64,000 nt of DNA from Diphasiastrum complanatum (Eukaryota; Streptophyta; Lycopodiopsida; Lycopodiales; Lycopodiaceae): the NCBI GenBank assembly GCA_029204225.1, contig MU831940.1, positions 1 through 64,000 on the forward strand, read 5' to 3'. This document shows positions 13,180-61,300 of this stretch, one piece after another; position 1 is the first letter of the stretch; every line of letters begins with the position of its first letter. The notes beneath the pieces are model-generated. The model was given only the letters and a program-made list of their open reading frames with translations. It did not search any database and was not told the DNA's origin. The position numbers and the translations under genes were made by a program.

Positions 13180-14759
13180 GGAAAGAGTCAATCTCATCAG
13201 TCTCACAATCATGAATGGAGCACTTTCAAATTCAGAAGACTCAAAATGCCTCAATTTCAGTGTTCAATCAGAAAATGATATCTGGTGGTTGGCAGCATTT
13301 CAGGTATAGCAGTTCCTTCGCATAATAAATAGGGATAGTCATTTTAATATGGATTTCATTTGGGAGATCTTCTATGTGTTAATATTATGAGGCTAATCAC
13401 ATTTTTTGTATTCTCTTATAGGTGATGAAAGAAGACCATGACATTCTCTCATGGATATTTAATCAGACGTCATATCCTGCCACCATAAAAAATCACATGG
13501 AGGGAGTTCCACTCAATATTTTTGGAATTGGCACTTTCAACATTGAATGGCATTTAGCAGGAGATCTGAAGACATTAAAATGTATGCTCAATGTATCCCA
13601 TGGCGCTAACTCTAAACACCCTTGTTTGTACTGCATAAAGACAGCAAAAGACATGACAAAGAGTACAGGAATATCAAGAGATCGATAAAATCCTAATTGG
13701 AAACCTGTACTATCGATTCCTCTTCAAAATGTTCATATCTGTACATTGCATGTGGAGGTGTGTATTATAAAAAAAATAATATATCTTCACATCTTGTTTG
13801 CATGGAATTCCGAGCCAGAGGCCTCTGCGAAGGAAGCTATTTCCAGATTAGAGGATGTGTTGTCCAAAGCAGGCTTACATAAAGGCCACGTTAAAATTAA
13901 AAAAGATGACAAGCTATCAGGTAAAACAAAAAATACTCCATGCAAGCCGAGCATTAGAGGATCCAAAGCTCGAAGATTTTTATCAGATTATTCTGGCAAA
14001 CAATCCAAGATATAATACTCGGTTTGGAATGAAATTATTGCAGCAACTCAAGGTTTTGAAAAAGAAGGTTCTACTCGTATACACAAAGTAGAAGTTTAGA
14101 AGAAAAAAAATAGACAACATGGTGAAATACCTGAGAAAAAATAAATTTTCAAATACTGATGTACAAATGATACAAAAAACAACTAGTGAATTTGTGGATG
14201 CAGTTCGAAGTGCATGGGGTGTTGATCATATAACACATTATATGGTAAGATTTCGATGTTACACCACTATAGACAAATATGTGCAATTAAATTAGATACT
14301 TTTGTTACTGATTTAGATTATGTTTTTATGACATGCAGCACATATTATGACATCATTCGACATTCTTTACAAGAAATAGTGGAAGTCTTAGCATATGGTC
14401 ATAGCAAGGAATGGAAAAATCTCATTGGCAAGCAAGAGCAGCATTTCATAAAAGCACACACCATGGCAGGACTAGCACAAAATATAGCTAAATACTGCAA
14501 CTTTTCCAATGGTTTTACAGAAGAATCCAAATTCGTCATAATACAAAATCGATGGATTATAAAAAATTTCAAAAAGCATGCAAATTTATACAAGCCAATA
14601 GGCAATAGACACACAATAAAATTTTGTATATTAAATGAAAACATTTACAAAGTACAATTCAGCAGTATCTACTCTGGTTCCGATACTTTCTCTAATGAAA
14701 GTTACAACTTAGAATCATGCAACAATTTTCTTCTTTCGTATGGATCCAACAGCTCATAG
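13180..14759 (+). pseudogene. Transposase-like gene relic, spliced, family uncertain
   Basis: Several consecutive coding-like segments. One covers about 13185-13310 and ends FQ before a GT. The next starts after an AG at 13421 and contains EWHLAGDLKTLKCML followed by a Cys pair (HPCLYC); it reads in frame across a TAA (13687-13689) into PNWKPVLSIPLQNVHICTLH. Further segments follow at 13772-14010 and 14256-14759. An Asp in a GDLK context followed by a CxxC, then a W-P-L-IP and His-rich block, is a pattern I associate with some eukaryotic DDE-like transposases, but I cannot name the superfamily. The internal stop marks it as decayed. Its 3' end overlaps the end of the minus-strand gene at 14702-16150. 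Confidence 0.45.
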
Positions 14760-16150
14760 TTTTCATGCTTACTCAGATCAATGTAAGCAGCATACAATGC
14801 AAAATGAGATGATCTGAGCATGGAATGCACTGGTCCATATCCTAAAATTTTATCCGCAACAGTTTTCTTTACAAAAATTATTTTATGCACCTTATTAAAA
14901 TTATGTCCTCCAAGAAAATGAGACAGTGCCTTGATTGCCATAATCATAGTCTCACCATGTTGATGAAACTTTGAATGGGCAACATTTATCTCATTATTCT
15001 TGAAAAACTTCAAATAGTGCCCCAATGCATGATCTCTTGAAAATTCTCCACCAGAAGATCTTTGTCCTCCTTGACGAATTGTGAAATCATCAAGAAAAAT
15101 TGTTTTCTGAAATGAAAAAAAAACAAAGTAAGCTCCAGTATATAATCTGACATAACGAATCTGCTAGTACATGATAAGATACAAAAACTTATGCATTCGG
15201 CTTTGTCTTCCCTAATTATTGTCTCTCCGTCAATATTATGTCCACCATTCGATGTCAATATTGTTGGTGAATAGACAGTTGGTTGTGGAAAACCAAGTTG
15301 ACTTTGGATTCTGAGAAACTCCTCCTCATAAAGTAGATTATCTTCTTTGTTGCGCATTTCCTCCACAACCATTTTCAAACAATCTTTACCTGGATAAAAC
15401 TTATCATTCTGTACATCGTCAATACCAGGGAGAAGATCATCAGCATCAATATCAATTATATTCGAAAATTCATCAAGCTCTTTGTTCAAAATGCAAAGAG
15501 TCTCAGCTTCAGTGAAATCAAAAAAATCCAATATATCCGATATTGTCAAAAAAAAATTATTATCTATATTATAAGTAGGCAAAGTGATCAAAAATTTATC
15601 AGAAGGAGAAAGAGTAGTGGGTATTCTAGGGCCTATAAATGATGCCCTATTTCGAACAGGATCAAAATCTAAACAATCATAAGTGAAAGGGCTAGCTTTT
15701 GAATCGTCATAAATATTTAACAAAAGAAAAAAAAACAAATGTAGACTAAAAATCAACAAATCTACATTTTTTATTGTGAATTGGACACCCATCTATAGAC
15801 TTGAAATCATTATGTAACTTGGTGAACATTCTGTCAAGCTTAGCTTTATAGCTATGCTTGTCGAGTGCCACCAAGTCCTGATAATGAATCATGTCTTTAT
15901 TTTGAGATTTGAATAACGGAGTACTGAGTAGAGACTTAAATCTGAGATAAATTTCAGAAAATACCTCCACACCAGGACCCTCAGTAATAGAAGGAAGAAT
16001 AAAAAGAAAAGGAAAAAAAAGAGATTTGAAATACTCCAAATTATCACTGATACCAAATTCATGAAAAAAAAAAAAAAAGCAAACTAGAATCAAAATTAAA
16101 CATTTTAAACAAAAACTACAGATGTAAAATTCCAAATATCGCACTCAGAC
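14702..16150 (-). CDS. Unknown multi-exon protein, divergent partner of the H3-like gene
   Basis: I do not recognise this protein. Coding-like minus-strand segments are at about 16144-15775 (with a Cys-rich end, CPIHNKKC), about 15715-15175 (acidic, ending before a GT) and 15106-14702. The last is the clearest: it begins after a clean pyrimidine tract and CAG at 15107, and is open for 134 codons (KTIFLDDFTIRQGGQRSSGG near its start, LDPYERRKLLHDSKL at its end). Exon 1/2 splice sites are less clear, so the first part may be mis-joined. It diverges from the H3-like ORF across a promoter with a TATA box facing this gene (16411-16418, minus strand). It could be the second protein of a mobile element. 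Confidence 0.45.
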
Positions 16151-17000
16151 ACAAGCTGCACGTCAGACAAGAACCTCAAGACAATGTGCACTCGAAAGAG
16201 ATATTAAAAATTATGGTATCCAATCCGAGCGCGTGAACAAAGAGCAAAAAAGAAATGAGATGTAAGGCACGCTTGAATGCGATACCGGACGAGGCAGTAT
16301 CGGTTCCAGGCGCAAGTAAGTCAACGGAGGGTAATCAGTGCAAAGGGCACGCTTGAAATCAATCTCCGGCCAAGAAATTGAATGCGTGAAAATACGAGCC
16401 AAAAATGACCTATTTATAAAAAACAAAATTTGCACGTGTGGAGAAGTTACAAAATGACACATGTTGATGTATGACTGGTCAAAAAGAATCCTTCATACAG
16501 ACAATGATTGATCTGACATATGTCACGTGCAAGAATGACACACGTTGAAAAGTAATTCGTGCATGTGTCCCAACCCACGTGGCCTCATAATTGAGTCATC
16601 ATTGTCAATACGGACATTTCACGTGGACCAGTTAGATGATGACACATGTCATCGACCATTTTCTCACATGTGCGAGAATTTCGTATATAAGTCCTCGAAA
16701 TTTTCATTTTTTTTGCAAAATTTTCGGTTTTCGCTCAGAATATTGCTCTCAAGCGTGCCCTCTCACCGCTTAATCGTCCGCCTTCTCATAGTGCGCTCGA
16801 GACCAATACCTTTGTTATTTCAATATCGCTTTCGAGTGCACATCTCCTTTCTGAAAGTATTCTGTGGATATCTTGCGCTCGAAACTGATATTCAGTTCTG
16901 GTATCGATCTCAAGCGCCCTCTGATCGCAGATTTTTTTGTTTTCATTCCCTACTCTTTTGTTCAAACAATTTTTTTATAATTTTTTTAATTTTGAAAATG
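16151..17000. promoter_or_regulatory. Divergent promoter with paired TATA boxes and four G-boxes
   Basis: The gap between the minus-strand gene and the H3-like ORF holds TATATAA on plus (16684-16690) and TATAAATA on minus (16411-16418), facing outward. Between and beside them are four CACGTG G-boxes at 16433, 16524, 16576 and 16620, each in an ACACATG/CACGTG-rich context. Flanking these, AGGGCACGCTTGA (16338) recurs inverted as TCAAGCGTGCCCT (16751), and GTGCACTCGAAAG (16187) recurs inverted at 16830. The symmetry suggests a shared bidirectional promoter; bZIP or bHLH binding is inferred only from the G-box core. Confidence 0.6.
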
Positions 17001-17624
17001 ATGGCCAGAACCAAATCCACTGCCCGTGCCATAACCACTATACAGCCATTCCATGCCCATGTTCCCCATGGTACTGGCCGTAGACATGACAGGAAGCAGG
17101 TTTGGCTGAGGGAGATTAGAAAACTCCAGAGATCAACTAAACTGTTGATCCCTAGAGCTCCTTTCAGCCGATCTGTCAAGAATGTCACTCTGTCACTTGG
17201 GCTACATATTCGTTTTGTCGTGACAACCATGCAGACCTCACAGGGTACTTTAGAGGATTTTATGTCCCAGTTTTTTGAGGATACATGTCTTTTGGCAGTG
17301 CATTGTAAGCATGTCACCATCATGCCAAAAAATTTTGTCATTCTCAAAAGACTTCGGGACCGTTTTTCTGGTCTGCATGTTGATAACGCCAGCACCTTCA
17401 GAGGCCTGGATAGAGCCAACTTGCCGACTACCTCTAGGAGAAAAAGGAAGCAGCCTGTCCCCAAGAAAGCTGGATCTCGAAGGCCAGCTGCTTCCCTTCC
17501 TCCTAGAGTTATCCCTGCCAAGAGACCCCGAATCATCTTGAGCTCTGAGTCAGATGTTGGAGAATCCGATTCAGATCGAGAATCATCACCCCTTCCTCCT
17601 CCTGTTATTCATCTAGCTTCTTAG
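17001..17624 (+). CDS. Divergent histone H3-like protein with C-terminal tail
   Basis: A 207-residue ORF. The N-terminus MARTKSTARA matches the H3 start, with K4 and R8 kept but K9/S10 replaced by Ala/Ile. The rest of the tail is unlike H3. The histone fold follows: LREIRKLQRSTKLLI (36-50), PFSRSVKNV (54-62), FFEDTCLLAVHCKHVTIMPK (91-110) and LKRLRDRF (115-122). The run LLIPRAPF is closer to CENH3 than to canonical H3. H3 should end near 135 residues; here about 85 more follow, with basic clusters (RRKRKQPVPKK, AKRPR) and an IIL-SSESD acidic stretch resembling a SUMO-interacting motif. I chose the second Met (17001) because it gives the ARTK start. The upstream frame is open to 16545 but unlike H3. 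The next codons are in frame with the peptidase-like locus. Confidence 0.75.
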   Translation: MARTKSTARAITTIQPFHAHVPHGTGRRHDRKQVWLREIRKLQRSTKLLIPRAPFSRSVKNVTLSLGLHIRFVVTTMQTSQGTLEDFMSQFFEDTCLLAVHCKHVTIMPKNFVILKRLRDRFSGLHVDNASTFRGLDRANLPTTSRRKRKQPVPKKAGSRRPAASLPPRVIPAKRPRIILSSESDVGESDSDRESSPLPPPVIHLAS

Positions 17625-19064
17625 CAGGTTTCTTCATCAAAAGTGTTGATTACCCAAGAGGAGCTCGACAAAATAACAGAGAAATCTATAAATATTGTAT
17701 CTACTTCTCTTTCTACTCCTGTACATAATCTTTTTGTCAGACTTCTATACGATCCTGCCCAAGTTTATTTTGATTCTAACCATTATAACCAGTATGAGAC
17801 CTACCTAGCTAATAAAATTGATCTTCTCGACAATTATTTTGATTTTTTTCTTCTAGATTCACTTAAAAGCTTTAGATTAGGTCCCAAATTTTGTGCAGGG
17901 CTAAAAGATAAAACATCAAAAATTTCAGATGTAATAGTAGAAGCCGGAGGCTCCTTTTTGTAGCATAGTATTAGTTTAGATTCCCATGGTATAGTTTTTG
18001 TTGTAAGTCCATTTTTCATGGGAGCGATAAAGGCAATAGAAGCCGATTTTGAGAAAGCTGTATATTTTATCGAATGCAGTCCAGTGGCAAAAATTTATTT
18101 GATTCCATATGAAAATAAGTAAGGATTTCTCTTTTGTTTTTGTTGCTTTAATCTGGATTGTTGCATGCGGCATTGCTTTAATAAGTAAGGATTGCTTTAA
18201 TACATATGCAAATATCGATATTTGTATTTTGGTTGTTGTAGTCGACATTGGAGCCTGAACATTATTTCTATAAAGATAAATAAGGAGGGAGTATCAAATT
18301 TTCTATGTGTAAGATCATTCTCTACTTCATGATGTCGTTCGAAAAATACCGACAACGGCAACCTCAATTGGAAAGATAACCATTAGATCTCTCAAGGTAT
18401 ATTCAATTTATCTCTGATATGCATGTATTCTTTTTTTAGTTTAAATCTATCATCATAGCATAAATAAATTTTCTGTTATAATATTACTAATTTTCGTTCA
18501 ATATATTCAGTGTGTACAGCAAAAGGACGCTTTTAGTTGTGCATGGTTTGTCCTGTACAATACGAAGCTATTTTTTGAGTGGTATAATTTACAAGTGGAT
18601 GTAGATATTGAAAAGGTAATATTCTGTTCATTTGTAGTTCTTTTCATTCTAATTCATATTTCTTTACTATCATTGCTTGTAATTTGCTGATTCTCGTGTT
18701 TCGTGATGACAGTTCACTCTTGAGTCGTATACTTCTGACGATGTATATAGATTTCCGCAAGAGTTGATCAGAACCTATGCACAGAATGGTGTAAGCGTTG
18801 CACCTGAGATCGATGGCCCAAAAGCAAGCTGCTCCTGCCTTAACAGCCTTTTAGGTTGCTCAGAATGCAGATCTTATTATATATGATCAAAAAGGAATAG
18901 AGGTCCTTCCTAACACAGAGGAAGGCAATATTATAACAGAGAGTCCTCTTGCTTTCAAAGCCATAGAGGCCCTTCCCGAAACAGAGGAAGCCGAGATTAT
19001 AGGAGTTGTTCCCTTATCAATTTCTAATAATGATAAAGAAAATCTAGAAAATTTGACTGAATAG
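17625..19064 (+). pseudogene. Ulp1/C48 SUMO-peptidase-like gene, spliced and decayed
   Basis: The frame continues directly from the H3-like TAG (17622-17624), passes another TAG (17961-17963) and reaches a donor at 18119. Introns at 18119-18241, 18397-18510 and 18616-18712 all have GT-AG ends and 97-123 bases. Splicing the first gives IPYENNRHWSLNII, the Ulp1 catalytic His block. The third exon (18511-18615, 35 codons) carries CVQQKDAFSCAWFVLY, the Gln/Cys active-site block. A one-base shift near 18305 breaks the Asp region. The last exon needs another shift and crosses a third in-frame TAG before an acidic tail ending at 19064. It is probably a pseudogene of a C48 peptidase of the sort often carried by DNA transposons. 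Confidence 0.6.
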
Positions 19065-19515
19065 AGATCTATTTGTAAATAGAGATACATCAAAAAAAAA
19101 GAAAAAGATACAATCATTTTACATGTAAACAATCAACATGTAAACAATCATTTTCATTGATATCAATATAGATTCTTACAATCAGGTTGTGTTTATAGTG
19201 TAATACTGGAATGCAATTTTCTATATTCAAAGACATGATGATTGGCATGTATTTGCTAATAGTGAATCTCAGTGTTCTTCCATAAGTTGGATTGTTTCGC
19301 CAATATCTTTGCATTTGATCTCGAGCTCATGTCTTTTACATATCTGCATAAAACTAATACAAAGTGAGTTATAATTAGTACAGAGATTGTATTAGAAAGT
19401 TTTGATTGAAACTATTCATAAAGGATCGAGTGTTTACAGTTACTTACGAGTTTACCATTGAAAATGAATCTGAAGTCTGAAAGTACATCATGCCCTTATT
19501 TGCAAGGTTGTCGTT
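19065..19515. other. Spacer between peptidase-like locus and RT relic
   Basis: AT-rich sequence, probably the 3' flank of the gene ending at 19064. Only short frames without motifs are present. Confidence 0.4.
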
Positions 19516-20890
19516 TTGAACTTTCTAAAGAAAAATAGATGGCTTTATGGTAAAAGCACCACTAGAAAAGATTTAAAGAATGCTAGTGATGAACGTGACT
19601 GGATCACTACCTATCTATATGTGAATGGCGTAGATAAGGACATAAATTTTGTTAAAAACCTGGCACTACAAAGATTATCTATCCAAATTGTGCTTCTTTT
19701 CTAGAAAATGGTAACAATGACATTGATAATGCTATTACAATTACTAAGCATAAGTTTTCTAGTATATTGCCAAAATACCCTTTAGGGAAAGACAAATTAC
19801 CTTATCTACTTTATACCTTTAAAGCACACAAGAATACCTTCAGATGGAGTTCGAATGCACATGACTGCTACTTTTCAAAGGTGGCCACATTTCTTTCTGG
19901 GGCTCTTGGTATTTAGTCTCTGCTCCTTATGGAGGGGGCATGCCTTAAGGCAAATTCATACCGGAGTTACCTAAATGTGGATACCAACCTATTTTGGCAG
20001 TGCAACTCACCCACTGAATTCTATCTTAATGTGCCAAGTAAAATTACTTCTATGTGGTCTACCGACATCCCTAAATGTTATGAAAACATCCCTCTTAGTG
20101 GCCCTGATGGACTTAAGACTATTATACAAAAATTGATACTGTATACTTTCAAATTCAGCAAGAACGAATTTCTTGTTTATAAATTGAAACCTGGACATAA
20201 GGAATGTAAATGGAGATGGGTAAATAAACCTACTGAAAAATGGACTCATATGGACAAACTACTACTTTGCCAATGGAATGATTTATTGATTGACTGCTGC
20301 ATTGTGAGACTTGGAAATAAAGCTTGGAGACAAGTGTGTGGTATACCTATGGGCTTGTCTATTCCCCTACTTGGTGTAACTGGTATCTGTCATTTTATGA
20401 ATTGCATTTTATGAAAAGACTTGCTAGGCTTGGAAAAATTGAGTACTTACGGGCATTCAAAAATACTTTTCGTTATATAAATGACATCTGTTTTGTTAAC
20501 AACCCAGTTGCACTTTTATTTTTGGATAAAGAACAACCTCGTACTTGCGACAATGCCAAATGGATTTATCCTATGGAATACTTAACCATAAAAAATGAGG
20601 AGCCTATTGACAATTCGATGAACTTCTTGAATATTACTACTACCTTTGAATCTGAGTCGAGTAATTCTCATATGAAAAATTTTGATAAAAGAAAGGAACT
20701 ACCTTTTCACTTCTTACAGTTCATACATTTAGCTTCAAACAGACCTATCGTGAACTCTTATAAAGTTATCATTGCATAGATTGTCGCTACGATGTATTGT
20801 TGTAGTGATCAAAATGCTTTTGTTAATGAAGCCAATGACATTGCTATGGCATTTCAAAGGATTGGCTTCATGAAAGGAAGACTTTACGTA
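19516..20890 (+). pseudogene. Reverse transcriptase relic, Penelope-like or related
   Basis: Three overlapping frames (19516-19704, 19929-20414, 20324-20779) give one RT in order. First comes a KAHKNTFRW template-contact block. Then motif A STDIPKCYENIPL, motif B GIPMGL followed after a frameshift by NWYLSFYEL, motif C FRYINDICFVNN (the second Asp position follows N instead of D), and a thumb-side FDKRKELPFHFLQFIH with SNRPIVNSY. The PMG and NIPL signatures fit Penelope-like RTs better than LTR or L1 RTs. No GIY-YIG endonuclease was seen. An in-frame stop follows 20779, and coding resemblance continues to about 20890. A (CT)96 array begins 140 bases later. It is non-functional. Confidence 0.65.
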
Positions 20891-21026
20891 TCGTGAACAA
20901 AATATTTTTACACAGCATATTCTTTGGTTTGATGTTTACATTGCCAAAAAATGCGGGGTTTCTCTCCGTCTCAGGAGTGCTAACTGCCCCCTGAGATACC
21001 TTGCTAACTGTGGGTACGGTTGGTGG

Positions 21027-23220
<2,194 letters not shown>

Positions 23221-23240
23221 TCACACACACACACGCACAT

Positions 23241-23280
<40 letters not shown>
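23221..23280. repeat. (CA)n microsatellite
   Basis: About 60 bases of AC/CA dinucleotides with two small interruptions (ACACGCACATGC). Confidence 0.95.
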
Positions 23281-23282
<2 letters not shown>

Positions 23283-23834
23283 AGAGAAAAAAAAACATTA
23301 TAGAGTACTAATCAAAATTCCTGAACCATATGATTATATCCTATTCTATAATGTCACCACAAGCTCCCTCCCTGTAGCGTTTGGTTTTTCTTGTGGGACT
23401 TCCAACAAGAAACATTTGAACCACGCCTTTAATGAAAGAAAACAAGGGCTACACACCTTCCTAGAATTGGGAGTGTTGATTACCTTTAACTCTTTCATGA
23501 TCTCTATTTGGTAAGAACAATTCGGAGAGGCCTTGAGGATTTTGCATCAAGCTTGTGTCTCTCTCTCTCTATTTGCATGTATTTTGGTGAATCTAATGCT
23601 TCAATAAATATTGGTACTTTGCTTGAGGTTTATGCCCATACACTAGGCTATGGCTCACACGTTTGAGGCCTATTTGATCATTAACACTTTGCTTTAGATT
23701 GCTCTTGGTTATAGATCTACATTGTGTCAATTCTAGGTGCTAGTTTGATGGAGATGAAGATAGTAATGCAACCAACCACTGTTGTCAATTGAATGAATCC
23801 ATTTATGGTCCTAATTGTACTTTTCTTTCACAAC

Positions 23835-24160
23835 TAGGAAGCCATTTAAATCTAATCATGTACATACCTCAAAAGATTTGCTTGATATTGTGCATAGTGG
23901 CATTTGTAATCCAATGCATACTCCATATTTAGGGGAGCAAAGTATTTTTTTTAGCTTTCATAGATGATTTTTCAAGGAGGTGCATAAGTTATTTCTTAAA
24001 GCAAAAGTTTGAAGCTTTCAGATACTTTAAGATGCTCAAAGCAAAATTGGGAAGAAACTGGAAAGAAACTGAAATTTCTTTGACCAGATGGTGGGGGAGA
24101 GTACATCTCCAACGAATTTAGAGATTATTGTCAAAGTAATGGTATCTTTCATCTATTTGA
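23835..24160 (+). pseudogene. Copia integrase relic
   Basis: The plus strand reads as a decayed Copia integrase: KDLLDIVHSGICNPM at the HSD position (Asp now Gly), then the FIDDFSR block in another frame (GATGATTTTTCAAGG), then a GGEY/SNEFRDYC-like block near 24100. Several stops and shifts break it. It is not closely related to family A. Confidence 0.6.
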
Positions 24161-25767
24161 TTGCTATTGGTTGTAAAATCCTAGTTTGCTAATCTAGATC
24201 AAGATTTGGTGACTACTTTTGCATTGGATAGTTGTGACAATCAATCAATCTCTCTTGGAGCTTTAAGTAGGCTCATTTAGGGTCCTTTGTACTATATTTT
24301 CAACATTTGACAAAAAGAATCATGCTCATTATCTTACAAAATGAAACAATTATCTTTAGTTGGTATATCATTTTAGACACATAAATTCGTAACATTTACT
24401 AGAACTTATTTTTATTTCTAAACATGGATATGCTCATGATAGTGATCAAATTTTTCTTCTTTGTTATTGTGCAATTTTAGAATTTAATGGATTTTTTCTG
24501 TAAGGGAAAAAAATTTGAAATAAAGGGCAAAACAAACTAACATGCCTCTTAAGTTGAGAAAAAAATTTCTCAGGCTATATTTTGGCCCTCAATTTTGCTG
24601 ATATGGAGATTATTGAGTGACAAAACGTGCATGACATATCTTTCACAAAGTCTGTTGTTTGTGTGCTATCAAGAGTACTCAACATACCATTTTTAGATAA
24701 TAAACTTTGAAGCCATGAATATCATGATTTATGTAAATATTGAATCACAGTTGCGTAAAAACTAAAATGTGCAATCATTATTTTTTGGTGAATATCGAAT
24801 CTAAATCTAAAATTGTGAAGATTATGTCCAGTTTTGTAAATAGTAACTATAAAATTGAGAGTGTTTAGTCATGTAGGTAATGACTACTTTTGTGAGTGAT
24901 GATCTTGAAAATGTCCACATTTTATTCTAGGACTCATGAATAGAACAATTAAATATCTCAAATCATGAATTTTGTGATTAATTTCATGAATACAAATTGT
25001 CAAACTATGAATATTCAGTACTTTTGTGAATATTGATTGTGAATTTTAGACATCATGACATTGCCAAGAAATCATGAATGCTATCAACAACATGACATAT
25101 TGTATATTGTGACCACTTTGCAATGTCAAATTTTGAATATGCAATTATGAATTTCGTTTAATTTCTGAGCACATTTGGTTCAATCATGAAAAGATAAACA
25201 TAATCGTGACTTTGAAAGTATGCTTAATTCTGTTCCAAGTTTTTCCACTTTAAGACATCTATGCAATCATTCAAGTTATCATCAATGTTAGCCAATGAAC
25301 TTCAGCTCATGAATTGTGATATAACTAGGAAGTCCAAATGATGGACAGTTGCAAACATATTCTCTTCTAGATGGTTATTAATGATTAAGAGATGTTCATA
25401 TATTTTTAAAGTCTCAATATCCTGATCTTTAAAGCATGAATTGTGACAATTGAACATATATTCCATTTGCTTTCTCTTACAATTTTTCCCTCTCATAGAG
25501 ATCATCCGCATGGGGATCTATGTAGGGTATTTATATACACATGAAGGCCTTCTCATGTAACCAAAGCAACTGACAAAAGGTTAAATCTTTATAAAATAAT
25601 CATCTAGGCTACATCTTTATGTCCAGGTGATCTTCTGAATATTCTAAAAATTTCCTAGTCGGCTACCTTCTTCAGAACCTCTTGAGCAGACGGCGGACCT
25701 GAATACTTCAAACTACGAAACAAAACTAACTGTTACCACTCCCTCTTGATAGGATTTATATCACTGC
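24161..25767. other. Unassigned region including the calmodulin 3' UTR
   Basis: AT-rich sequence without recognisable coding. From about 24700 to 25150 the phrases ATCATGAAT and TTGTGAATATTGA recur, like a decayed short repeat. The part next to 25767 should include the minus-strand calmodulin 3' UTR and polyadenylation site; its end cannot be fixed by eye. Confidence 0.4.
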
Positions 25768-60971
<35,204 letters not shown>

Positions 60972-61300
60972 ATTTAGAACTAGGAGCAATTCCTCACTTG
61001 CACAGAAAACTTACAGACTTCGACTTCCGCGGCAAAACCTTCACAGAAGTATAAGTTGCTTTCTAGAAGCAACTTCAGTTTACAAAATGTGAAGATCAGA
61101 TGAGCTGCCTACAACGTAACAGAGATGATATAAAAAATGTCGTCGTGGCAGAGGATATTGATCGGGCGGACCAGCAGCTCCACCGATGAATCGTAGTAGA
61201 AGACGAATCGACAAAATGCTGATAGTCGTATTTGAGAAGATTTCAACGGTCGATTATTTTACATCCAACGGTGTCAGGTCCCTGTGGTACATAAACACAC
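60972..61300 (-). promoter_or_regulatory. Calmodulin 5' UTR and presumed core promoter
   Basis: Upstream of the ATG (minus strand) there is an A/T-rich leader. A 7-bp stem GTTGCTT...AAGCAAC lies near 61047-61068 and could form a small hairpin in the leader. A TTTTATATC stretch near 61125-61135 is a possible TATA region. The transcription start was not determined. Confidence 0.35.

Noticed and set aside
17001-17624. Calling the H3-like ORF a true CENH3
   Set aside because: The LLIP-APF run is CENH3-like, but loop 1 is not lengthened, the N-terminus is H3-like, and the locus looks like a mobile element. A centromere role cannot be supported.
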